Shown: positions 23,136-33,094 of the stretch, one piece after another
Layout of the letters: every line of letters begins with the position of its first letter
Numbering within the stretch: position 1 is the stretch's first letter
Assembly: GCA_029721515.1 (NCBI GenBank)
Contig: JAQQSB010001402.1
Location: forward strand, 25,089-89,088
Direction: 5' to 3'
DNA from: Synanceia verrucosa
Taxonomy: Eukaryota > Chordata > Actinopteri > Perciformes > Synanceiidae
DNA: 64,000 nt
Made by a program: the position numbers and the translations under genes
Notes under the pieces: model-generated
Seen by the model: only the letters and a program-made list of their open reading frames with translations
Told to the model about the DNA's origin: nothing
Databases searched by the model: none

Positions 23136-23645
23136 CTCTTCAGGAAGCACTGTGGAGCAGAGGAACGGTGTCTGGCCCGTAGACAGAGGGACCACTGGTG
23201 TGCAGCCCGTAGACGGAGGGACCACTGGTGTGCAGCCCGTAGACGGAGGGACCACTGGAGCCTGGCCCGTAGACGGAGGGACCACTGGAGCCTGGCCCGT
23301 AGACGGAGGGACCACTGGAGCCTGGCCCGTAGACGGAGGGACCACTGGTGTGCAGCCTGCAGACGGAGGGACCACTGGTGTGCAGCCTGCAGACGGAGGG
23401 ACGACTGGTGTGCAGCCTGCAGACGGAGGGACCACTGGTGTGCAGCCTGCAGACGGAGGGACCACTGGTGTGCAGCCTGCAGACGGAGGGACGACTGGTG
23501 TGCAGCCTGCAGACGGAGGGACGACTGGTGTGCAGCCTGCAGACGGAGGGACCACTGGAGTCTGGCCCACTGGTGTGCGGCTTGTAGACGGAGGGACAAC
23601 TGGTGTATGGAGAACAGGTTTCTCGACTATGGTTGGAGCCATAGG
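23136..23645 (-). CDS. proline-rich variable-repeat exon, copy B
   Basis: On the minus strand a strong polypyrimidine tract and AG (cttttttgcctctcccatcag-like context) precede an open frame of exactly 170 codons that ends at a GAG/gtttgt donor. The protein is a 10-residue repeat of the type PVVPPSAGCT or PVVPPSTGQA, about 14 units, coded by a 30-bp minisatellite. Because 30 is a multiple of three, most other frames are also open; the minus frame is preferred because it fits the splice signals. Phase 0 on both sides agrees with the start of the zinc-finger exon but not with the end of exon 24,443-24,497. A shorter copy lies at 28,950-29,115. Confidence 0.45.
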
Positions 23646-23759
23646 CTGATGGGAGAGGCAAAAAGGAAGAACCAGAAGAGAATGAAGAGGGAGAAATGGC
23701 AGTTATTTCAATGTAGAACTGCTGCTGCTGAGATACTGAATTTGATGTGAATATAATAA

Positions 23760-24442
23760 TTAATTCAATTCATCGTTCAATTATTTCAATTTCAAGAAAT
23801 TGAACATCACTGATTCACTGTTGGTATGTAACACTGAGGCTTCATAAGATCTACCAACTCACACATATCAAATATTATCCGAACATATTTGGCTAGAAGT
23901 TCTACTGAGCAGACTCATAATATTTACATTTTGCTCAGTGATGAAAACCTTGTGAAATTTGATCTGCTCTTAACTGAACTACAAGTTTTGGAAACATTGT
24001 GCTTAACACATATTGTAAGTCACTGCTGATGTTGCCACATCTTTGGTGTAGTGGAGATTTTCACCTTTCTGATGTGCTCAAAGTTCATACAATTTCAAAT
24101 TTCATTTGTGTTTTTTCTTTTAAATCAAAATAGAGGTCTCGGCATCCGTGAGAGTCCCTAATTAACATATATTCCACAGGTATTAACTTTTACCATGACC
24201 ACACTCAATGACTTATATTGGTGACATCAATTTGAGAATGAATTTTGTTATCTTCATTGTTAACACCAAATCTATTACCCATGACACACAATACACTATT
24301 TAAACCTAACACTTTAAAACTTTTGGAAAAGCATTTCACTAAATACCTGTTTATGCCAGTCTTAGTGCTTATGTAGGTGTAGGTGACATGAAAACCTTAT
24401 AGATACTGCTTCCAGTACAGGGTTTCCAAAATAACTACTTAC
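23760..24442. other. intron-like sequence, no exon seen
   Basis: AT-rich sequence between the proline-rich copy and the exon at 24,443-24,497. An exon of length 3n+1 would be needed somewhere between 24,443 and 21,416 to restore phase. I could not identify it. Confidence 0.4.
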
Positions 24443-27400
24443 CGAAGTCTTTTGTCTTTGGAGTGAAAGCAGTATGTATGCCATACAGTGGTGCAAACTG
24501 TTAAAATAACAAAATAATAAGGTTAGCATTAATGTTGTAATGCTCCACATTTTTTTTACTTAAAAGGTGCATTGCAAAAGATTCCAAAAATGGTTGTTTT
24601 CACTTGACATTACTGTTGATGCTGAACTGTTGCTCTCTCTCGCTGTATCTGCTCATAGCATGAGTGACATTCAGACAGATTTCACTAGATAAAACATTCT
24701 TTGTGCTTACGTGGACTTTGTGTTGGATCTAGGCCTGTCACGATAACAAATTTTGTTGGACGATATATTGTCCCACAACTTATTGCCGATAGACAATATT
24801 ATTGTCAGCATTATTCTGAGGTTCTTAAGAGGTTCTTTTTCTCTCTATGTGGCTCATACTTTTGTTTATAACTTATATTTCACTAAAATCCATTTCCTGG
24901 TGACTGTATACAACAATACATAACACTTATTTCTTCAGAAAGCAGTATATATTGCTATTTCACATTTGATCAATAGCAGTCACACCCTCCATGCCCTGTC
25001 TGAACAGCTGAACCACCTGTTTTAAATATATCAGACACTATATTACTCAGTAGAACCTCTTTTTAACTATTCATCACCAGCCAGCTGTAAATCACTGCAA
25101 CTTCAAAACTAATCAAATTATCGTACTAATAAAGTATTACAGAGGGCACTGGGATCTGTGTCACTGGGCTCTGCGACTCTGAGCTGTACAGCACAGGCTG
25201 GCACAATTGGGTATGTTTGTGCAATGTCTGCCAGCCCGCTGGTTCACTTCACCTGGCCTTTCGGGCAACCGTTAATGTCTGACCCTTGTATTTGACATAA
25301 CACATTTAGCTTTAAAATCATCTTTCATCCATCCATTCATCCATTATCTACCGCTTATCCTCATAGGGTCGCGGGGGGGCTGGAGTCTATCCCAGCTGTC
25401 TTAGGGCGGAAGGCAGGGTACACCCTGGACAAGTCTCCAGTTCATTACAGGACACATAGAGACAGACAACCACTCACACTCACATTCACACCTACGGTCA
25501 ATTTAAATTAACCAATTAACCTAATCCCCATGCTTGTTTTTGGATGGTGGGAGGAAGCCAGAATCCAGAGAGAACCCACACAGACATGAGGAGAACATGC
25601 AAACTCCACACAGAAAGGCCCAGGGCCCGGGATTCAAACCCGGTACCTTCTTGCTGTGAGGCGACAGTGCTAACCACTACACCACCGTGCCGCCCTCATC
25701 TTTCATTATTCTTAATAATTTCTCCTCATTACCTGGCTCTCTACTCCTCACCAGCTCACCTGCTACAGCTGCTCTCTGTGTGTCTGTTAGCAGCCCCTCC
25801 CCCTCCAACTGAGACAAAGAGACTTTGTGACTGACAGGAGGTTTCACTCTGTTAATTCTGCTGTGGAACCAACGCACCCAGGTGTTGAGAAAGATGCACA
25901 GAGTGAACCCTCTTCCTATGCAGTCTCTTTGGTAGAGAGAGAGAGACAAAGAAAACAAGTGTGGATGCACACGCCGATATATATCAAGGCTGGAAAAACA
26001 ACCGACTTCATTTTCATTTATCGTATGATAAATCGATTTACTGACTATCGTGACAGGCCTAGTCGGACTTGTGCTGGATGTCACAAAGACATGTACAGCT
26101 TGACAGTGCTGCTGCGGGGGAAAGCAGGAGCAATTTGGTGCCTTCCACGCAGAGACCCGTGGCCAGGCACATCCACTCAACACCATGGACCCCTTCTTGT
26201 GATACCGCACAGCGGCATGTCGAACAGCAGGTAGACAGCATCGCTGGGATGCTCTGTGGTGTGTGGCGGTGCCTGGCCACCTCGCTCAGGTCTCGGGATG
26301 AAGCTTGCAATACTCCAGCCTCTACTGTGCTGCTACCGCAACTGCAGTAAACATTGTCAAAATCTCGTGGGATCACCCGGTGTTGCTAGTACACCACCAG
26401 TTATTTTTCCTCAGTGCATCGCGTGAGATTTCGACAATGTTTAAAGCAGTAGCAGCCAAGTAGAAACCATCAGGTAAGTGGTATTTTAATAAACTTCTGT
26501 TGTACATACAAACTTTCCAATGCATCGTTTTATGAGCACAGACCATATTTGTAATACTGTAGAAGTTTGATACCATTCTGGGCTTTTCTCCAGAAATGCA
26601 CTATAACTTGCATGTAAAACATCTGCTGCTTTCATCCTGCAATCTGGGCCACCTGTTTTTTCATAGAATCAATAGCCTCACTCATTGAACCCCACACTGC
26701 TATTATTTTTGAACAGCCTATTATCTGATTTCTTCACTTTTCTGTAAAATAATAACAAAGTTCATATTTTTTCTTGCATTTCTTGATTTTGAAAAGAATA
26801 TGCAGTGTTCCTAATTCATGTTCATGTGTAAATCTTAACAATATAAGGATTTTAAGCTTTATTCACACTGCTATTATTTTGAAAACAACTCTAAGTTTGT
26901 CAACCATGAGAAATGTCTTTTCACAAGCAAACACAGTGTACACGTGTAATGCAACATTTCGATCTTAGAATTTTTATACAAACCTTCACATCTTAGCCCC
27001 CACCACTTCAATGAAGAGAATGGCCCACGGCAAATTGAGCATTTATCAAATGAGCCCAAGTTCTCTTTCATAACACGATGTGTCTTGCAATCTAAAAGAA
27101 AAAACATATTGAAATTCAGATTTAATTTTTACTTAGATAACTTTCTACCAAAAGGAACCTGGAAAAGTGCTGGTGATAGTGCTTAGTTGGTTTAACTAAC
27201 GTTCCTCCTTGGCACCAGTCGTTTTTTTCACTGGCAAGGAGCCTAGTCACTACGTCACTGTATTTTCGTTTTCACCCAGCAAAGCTCGGCGACTCTGTTT
27301 TCAGTTAGTAACAGTTATATGGTCTTATTTGTGGCACAGTCCTGAGCAAACAAAGACAGATTTTGAGCGAGCAGATGCACGAGGGGGAGAAAGCGGGCTC

Positions 27401-28596
27401 AGAGGTGATTGTGTCACGTGCAAAAATAGATTTAGTAAGCTCAGAATAGATTTCTGCACAAATCTGCATTTGCTCGCTCAAAATCTGTCTTTGTTCGCTC
27501 AGGAAAGTGGTTTAAATATTACACAAATTGCCTCAAGCAGCGACTCCAATCGCGGCTGCCAGCGAGACGAAGGTCGCTTATTGCCTGGGTATGTATATCC
27601 ACGATCGCGGTGCTGGTGGGATACACTGTTCCAGATTTCAGTGAGCAACAGTTTGTGCAAAACTTCTGTGTGTCCCGGTGTGCTTTTAATAGATTTACGA
27701 CTGCTGTGTTCCGTAGCCTCAACAGCTGATCCCCGGTTTAAACAACAGCATCATGGCTGATCATGATCACTCCCCAGACATGGCCATAATAAGAGTGAAT
27801 AAAACGGTAGTACGGCCAGAGCAGACATAAAGTCACTAGTGTCCATAGTGCAAATAAATTAAATCAACCTAAGGAAAGTGAGAAAAAAAATTTGAGAAAG
27901 AAAAAAAAAAATAATACAATGGCTTTGCTCATTCTCACCTCTATCTCTCTTCCTCATTCCTCCTGAATTCTCTTGCTTTCTTCTCTTCCTTCCTCTCTGT
28001 TCTTCAAAAGCTTTAATAGATTATAATGAAAATGAAAACAATTGGATTGTGTAATGAAATATACACAAACACATCAACTTGTATTGTATCCCCCTCAAAT
28101 GAGTCACTACTTATAATAAGATTTTGCCTAGAGCGATATTACGACATATATCGTAGTGCTCTATAAAAATGTCTACCGTACGATATAAGCCTGTTGTTTA
28201 TACTGTAATTTTAACATGTAGCTACTGAGTTAGCTCTGTTGCTCTACTAACTTTAACGTTACTCTGGTTGTGGTTTAGATATGCCGTGTAAGGTACAACT
28301 CAACATCAGAATGACCACTGGATAATCCAAATGTATTATGAGAGTCCAAAAAATTGAACCCACATTGTATGAGGCATAGACATAATAATATGAAGGCTAA
28401 TGTAACCACAGCAACGCTACTGCTTTGTGGTAGCATGTTTACGTCACCAGCAAGGACTTGTTTGCAGCAGTTGTAGCTCGGGAGTAAACAGAGGGAAAGC
28501 AGCATGGAGGATGTTGTGTTGCGTATGAATGATTTATTACACCACCAGTGTAATATACTTACCATTACTGCAACTGCTTGGCCTCTTGGCTTGCTG
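24443..28596 (-). CDS. middle exons of the SET-recombinase gene: C1-type zinc finger
   Basis: Three exons with canonical sites, in phase with the SET exons. 28,563-28,596 (34 nt) encodes QQAKRPSSCSN. 26,984-27,091 encodes THRVMKENLGSFDKCSICRG and ends at RCE. 24,443-24,497 begins with VCTTVWHTYCF. Together the ligands space as H-x12-C-x2-C-x13-C-x2-C-x4-H-x2-C, exactly the core of a phorbol-ester/diacylglycerol-type C1 domain. Only the last C-x7-C cysteine is not seen, as the third exon ends nine residues later. C1-type fingers bind lipid or protein. In this setting a protein- or chromatin-reader role is as likely (inference). A hAT-like MITE with a nested SINE lies in the intron between the last two exons. 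Confidence 0.65.
24729..26062. mobile_element. hAT-like MITE with terminal inverted repeats
   Basis: Left end taggcctgtcacgataac and right end tatcgtgacaggccta are inverted repeats of about 16 bp. Subterminal words (ttttgttggacgatatattg; ttatcgtatgataaatcg) are typical of a common fish repeat. Non-coding. A SINE is inserted at 25,319-25,695. Sequence flanking both ends is similar (ggactttgtgttggat and ggacttgtgctggat), so a clean 8-bp target duplication cannot be read. Confidence 0.8.
25319..25695 (-). repeat. tRNA-derived SINE-like repeat, minus strand
   Basis: Read on the minus strand it begins gcggcacggtggtgtagtgg, with A-box-like gtagtggttagcac and B-box-like gggtttgaatcc, followed by gtttgcatgttctcctcatg and a tail ending in (ggatga)n. 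The same repeat is at 57,480-57,822 on the plus strand and, truncated, at 55,748-55,925. Confidence 0.85.
26348..26443. repeat. short inverted repeat
   Basis: taaacattgtcaaaatctcg at 26,348 pairs with cgagatttt-like sequence ending at 26,443 (gtgagatttcgacaatgttta). Arms are about 27 bp with a few mismatches and a spacer of about 42 bp. The flanking 26,070-26,347 is CpG-rich but shows no exon. Confidence 0.65.
27343..27500. mobile_element. hairpin MITE-like inverted repeat
   Basis: The 37-bp arms at 27,343-27,379 and 27,464-27,500 are inverted copies with two mismatches (core aaagacagattttgagcgag), separated by about 84 bp. It is probably a non-autonomous DNA element in the intron of the minus-strand gene. 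Confidence 0.7.
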
Positions 28597-28799
28597 CTGT
28601 GATCCAAAAATAAAGCAAAACCACAATTAAACATACAAAGGTCACACAACCATCATCAAAACATCAGTCATAAAAGAGCAAATTATGGGTAGCCATAGAA
28701 AAGAGGAAAGAAAATCCCATCTGTCCTGGAAGAATTACATCTCCAGTACCTATGACATCCACTGTACTTGAAGGTCTAATGCTACTATGGCAAACTGGC

Positions 28800-29220
28800 C
28801 CAAACACCATGAATAAGCACACAAAACACAAAACAAGGGTTATGAAACCATACCAAGTCTATATACAGAAGCAGAAAGTGAGCATCATTTCAGGTCATGT
28901 TAAAACACTTCCCGCATTTAAAGCTACACTGACAAATGTAATGACAAACCTCTTCAGGAAGCACTGTGGAGCAGAGGAAAGGTGTCTGGCCCGTAGACGG
29001 AGGGACCACTGGTGTGCAGCCCGTAGAGCGGAGGGACCACTGGTGTGCAGCCCGTAGACGGAGGGACCACTGGTGTGGGAAGAACAGGATTTGCGACTAT
29101 GGTTGGAGCCATAGGCTGATGGAGAGGCAAAAAGGGAGAACCAGAGGAGATTGAAAGAGGGAGACATGGCAGTTATTTCAATGTAGAACTGCTGCTGAAA
29201 ATCTGAATTTGACATTGAGC
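28800..29220 (-). repeat. proline-rich exon, copy A, with flanking intron sequence
   Basis: Copy of the segment at 22,990-23,760. The exon-like part is 28,950-29,115 on the minus strand with the same acceptor and GAG/gtttgt donor. It has only three or four repeat units and is 166 nt long. One unit has an extra base (ccgctctacggg instead of ccgtctacggg), which breaks the frame. Its position between the SET exon (29,512) and the 34-nt exon (28,596), both phase 0, is exactly where an in-frame 165-nt exon would fit. Confidence 0.5.
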
Positions 29221-29289
29221 TGACATGTCAAACTTCAGGCCCCCGTTTCAATTATATCTGGCCCGCAAGAAATTATATTTATTATACCC

Positions 29290-29430
29290 CTATCAGAGAG
29301 GATGGACAGATGACAGAGAGGACACAGAGAGAGAATGGAGAGAGGACAGAGAGGAGACAAAGGGAGGATGGAGAGAAGACAGAGAAGACAGATAGGACAG
29401 AGAGAGGAGAGAGAGGAGACAGAGAGAAAG
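29290..29430. repeat. GA-rich simple repeat
   Basis: Degenerate (gacagagagga)n purine-rich sequence. Open frames on both strands here are a by-product of the repeat. Confidence 0.85.
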
Positions 29431-29511
29431 CTCTTATGTGATGATGCAGTCTTCTTATTATACACTATTCATTATTTTTTTAAAAATATGGTGTGGTCAA
29501 ATGTACTCTAC

Positions 29512-32500
29512 CTTGGTTATTTGATGGCTTTGACAAAAACGCCATGGCAAGTTTTCTCCTCCGTAGTCATAGGTTATTTCTTGCCCTTCCTCAATGTCAA
29601 CAATGGCAAACAAGCACAGTCTAGGTACACCATCCACCTCTATTTTTTTCATTTTGGCGTTCGGCTTTTCAGCATCATTCACCAGTCTGCCAAGTGTCCC
29701 ATCTTCACTTGAAGCATCAATGCTACAGGAGTTACAAGAATGAGTTACTAAAAATGTGAACAAAATTGTGGTCAAGAAGCAAGAACATGTTTTGCAAGCA
29801 TTTCTATCACCCAGATATTTTTGCATGGTGCCGTTTCCACTACGGGGTCAACCGGACCAAAATACGGGGCCAGGGCAGCGGGTCTGTGTCTCCATTATAG
29901 GGCCTTCCCCTTCAGGGCTATCTGACCCTGTAAGACCCTGTCTGGCATTAACTTGACAAGAACTTCCCCTCACTCTGCCCTCTTGACTGGCGTGTCTCCA
30001 CTGCAGATTAGGGCTGAGAGGGGCCCATGATAGATAGATAAAGCTTTATTGTCTGCCCTAAAAAGGTGGCAGAAATTCCTCTTTGACAGGGCTCAACAGG
30101 TACATGCACTTCACATAAAAAAGAAACATCCATTGAACACAGTAAAAAGTACGTCCACAAACAGCAACAGGCTACAGCGCTTATTTTTTGTTGTTCAGAG
30201 CCGTTATGGCGGAGGGAACAAAAGGCTTCTTATAAATTCCATTCGAAATGTCACAAGTTTCGATGTCCCCGTCATCATAGTGCCACTATTCAGCCCCATA
30301 GTGAAAACACTGGTCATGTGTGGTTTGGCTTTTGATCAAGAATAACATCCTGTAATTCAGCTTACTCACCAATATTCTGCTCCTTTATGTTTGAAGATGT
30401 ATGTATACTCATTCCATATTGTAGTCTTCCTGGTTTTCTGCAAAACTCCTCTGTACTCCAAAATGAATGAGCCTTTACAAATTGGCTCCAATGCAAACAC
30501 ACCTCTTCCTATCAATAAATATATAAATAAATCAATGACAGCTAATGAAAACAAGCAAAATAAAAAAAGGTAAATTATTAGACGAAAAATGACAATCATG
30601 AAGAAAGAAGGTGAAATTTATGAGGTCTGCTAACTCACTCATTATAAATCATTTCAACATTACTGTACAGATTCTCAATATTTACTGTCTCTCCTCGATG
30701 AGAAAAGGCATAACTTGATGAAAACATTGTGAAATTTGATCCAAAAACTGCTTTTGTCTTGAGCCAATATTTAAAATCATGCAAAACTGTGATGTGACAT
30801 ACTGTATTTTACTGTATGACCTTGTATGCGTCACTCTGTCCTTATAAACCATGACCGGGCCACACACACAAACACACACATACAAATCTTTGTACTAAAG
30901 TGTTGGTTAACACTGTCTCATTGTCGTCCTCATATGCTAAACACTGGCCTCAAACACCATGATCATGCAAACACAAAAACACACACACAAGCCATAGTGA
31001 ATCTTGGTCATATAGAGAAGCAGCATTTAGCATTGTTTCAGGTCATTTTAAATGAATAAGAGTCAGGCTTATTGTATTATCAAGCACTTACAGTAGGTAT
31101 GGACACACAGGGTTTAAAGCAAAGACTTACCTTTGATGGGGCTGATGTATCTCCACAGACACAAGGCTTTGTCCTTCTTAAGCCTTACGTGATGCTGTGC
31201 ATCACAAATGGGGTCTAGTCTGCCTCGCCTCACTGCAAAATATCATGTCAAGTCAGTCCTTACAAACATACAGCATTATCAGAAGTCATTTTAGCTGTGG
31301 TCTAAAAAGGCATTATGCTAGACAGTTAAGGGAAACACAATGTTGACATGTGCTTCAGTCTTAGACCAGAGGGATATTCCAGACAGGAGGTTCAACAAAC
31401 TCTGAGTCTAACCCTGAACTCTGACTATGTTAAGCACCCACAAATAAGGCATCATCTGTGGAGCTCAGATACAGTGATTCACTATGGCAATGGGTCAATA
31501 AAAAGGACCCTCTGTTTTAATTCAGTAGGCATATATTAAAGCATTAATGCTGACTTAATGCTGACTGTGCACATTTAATTATTGGTAGGATGTGACTATT
31601 TGGGGCCACAGATACATTTTATTTAAATAAATCTATTCATCTTTAACGTAACAAACACAGGAGCAATTCTAGGTGAAGGTTTTTTTAAAAAAATAAATAA
31701 ATCAGACATCAATCAGATCTAATGAGGAGATTAACACTTGAAAATACATTAAAATATGGTAGATTTTAAATGTTAGAAGTGTATTTGTGTATTTCAGATA
31801 AACGCTGTTAAAACACATTCAGACTGTGTAGGTTGAAAGAGATTTTAAATAAACTACATAGTCTACAGTTTGAAGTTGTTTAAATTGACTATATTAGTTA
31901 AAGTAGCTGAAATAAAGTCACTGAATGCTGTTGAGCCAATATCCAAATAATTCTGTAAAATTTTTAACTTACTCTATTTTATCCTCAATGCCTTTCCAAG
32001 TGCTAATCACCAAACACATTACTGGATCAGACTGTGAGATTACAAGCATGTCTCATATCTTTGATCTATATTTTTTAAATCTTCATCTATATGTTTCATC
32101 TTCAGTTGCTCCTGTGTTTCAGATTAAAGCTGTAATGTAGCTATGACCTCATACAGTCACATCCCACCCCTTTATCATCCAAGTTTGGTAAGTAATGAAT
32201 TAACAGACAACACTACACAATAAAACTGTATTGTGTTAACTTATTGACACTTATTCCTGCTCTGACTTCTGTTGTTTTAGCAATTGTAGACTTTAGCAAA
32301 AACAGAATACAGTGTTCATCAGGTCATGGAATAACACTGTTTTAATACTGCATGTGACCTGCTGTCTCTCAAAAGACTGTATGTAATCATATAACCTGGC
32401 ATTCAGTTGAAACAGGGATTAGTCCCAGTAAGCACAAGCGGACAACCTGCATATTCAACCAACAAATCAGTTATTTTGTGATAATATAGTACATTACATA

Positions 32501-32559
32501 CTTGGGATATGAATAGAGGCTGTAGACCTCTCAGTGTCTCTTCTTTTTGGTGGTGACAT
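29512..32559 (-). CDS. N-terminal exons of the SET-recombinase gene: KMT5A-like SET domain
   Basis: Four exons join without phase conflict: 32,502-32,559 (start MSPPKRRDTERSTAS), 31,131-31,232, 30,370-30,508 and 29,512-29,722, about 170 residues. The SET domain starts with GRGVFALEPICKGSF, continues with ILEYRGVL, EYTYIFKHKGAEYCIDAS, GRLVNDAEKP and DGVPRLCLFAIVDI, and ends with the catalytic-site motif ITYDYG. Order and spacing match the H4K20 monomethyltransferase KMT5A (SET8). The usual NHS is NDA here, so methyl-donor binding may be altered or the enzyme inactive. I recall multicopy KMT5A-like genes in fish with this change. All junctions are canonical and no lesion is seen. After 29,512 the frame could also run to a TGA about 12 nt downstream, giving a SET-only protein. 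Confidence 0.8.
30028..30350 (-). mobile_element. LINE tail fragment
   Basis: The stretch gatagatagataaagcttta is a typical reversed 3' terminus of fish non-LTR elements (aataaagctttatc with a short microsatellite tail). The rest is unrecognised intronic sequence. Confidence 0.4.
31240..31986. other. intron sequence up to the inner end of the right arm
   Basis: AT-rich intron between the first two SET exons; no other gene seen. Homology to the left arm begins at 31,987. Confidence 0.5.
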
Positions 32560-32884
32560 CTGTCTGTTGTCATTCAAGTTCAGAGTCCACAGAGAAGGAA
32601 CCCATTCTGCATGAGTGGGAATAAAAGTCTGTAATTTTAGCATTTTAGCGATAAAAACAGAATGCAGTGCACTAATCAAAAAGAATATGGTGAAGTTACA
32701 CATCAATCGAATCAGCCAGACCTGGTCTAAAATCAGTACAAAGCTTGTATACATGCTGAAAATACAGCTAAAATCATAACTATAACCATAACTTCCTATC
32801 AAACTTCATGAAGCAGCTTAGAAACGACAAGTCGAGATTACAGAGCAACAGTAGTTTATACAAACATCATAACCTACCCCCCAA
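32560..32884. promoter_or_regulatory. possible bidirectional promoter region of the SET gene
   Basis: Lies between the SET start codon at 32,559 (minus strand) and the start of the outward-reading small ORF at 32,885 (plus strand). An AG at about 32,608 could mark a splice site into the first coding exon instead, in which case the transcription start lies further out. No TATA box is obvious. The call rests on position only. Confidence 0.2.
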
Positions 32885-33094
32885 ATGAAAGCGGAGCCTC
32901 CGCAGCTTAAATCGCTACCGTGCCAAGCAATCTACAACAACGCGTCCGAAAGCCAGCAGCCAAACCGCGACAGAAAACTAAATGCTTCGCCGAATGACGG
33001 ACGAAACCCTGACAAAGTAACTGTGATGACCGAATTAGCTTACCAGCTAGCTGCAGTGCTAAAGGCATTTATACGCGATCCGGTCCGGCTGTAA
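32885..33094 (+). CDS. conserved small ORF in the right arm (hypothetical)
   Basis: A 69-codon frame starting MKAEPPQLKSLPCQ, the counterpart of the minus-strand frame at 2,875-3,081. The middle block (NDGRNPDKVTVMTELAYQL) is identical in the two arms and differences cluster at the ends. No recognised domain. Confidence 0.25.
   Translation: MKAEPPQLKSLPCQAIYNNASESQQPNRDRKLNASPNDGRNPDKVTVMTELAYQLAAVLKAFIRDPVRL

Noticed and set aside
23028..23750. 240-codon plus-strand ORF and four overlapping ORFs over the 30-bp repeat
   Set aside because: They are open because the unit length is a multiple of three. Only the minus frame 23,136-23,645 has splice support.
24700..26090. 8-bp target-site duplication for the hAT-like MITE
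   Set aside because: Flanks are similar over about 16 bp with several mismatches, so a defined duplication could not be read.
26059..26376. Overlapping ORFs on both strands in the CpG-rich stretch
   Set aside because: No splice signals, no known motif, and the segment lies in an intron next to an inverted repeat.
27209..27760. 183-codon plus-strand ORF
   Set aside because: It spans the hairpin element and has no recognisable domain. Probably chance.
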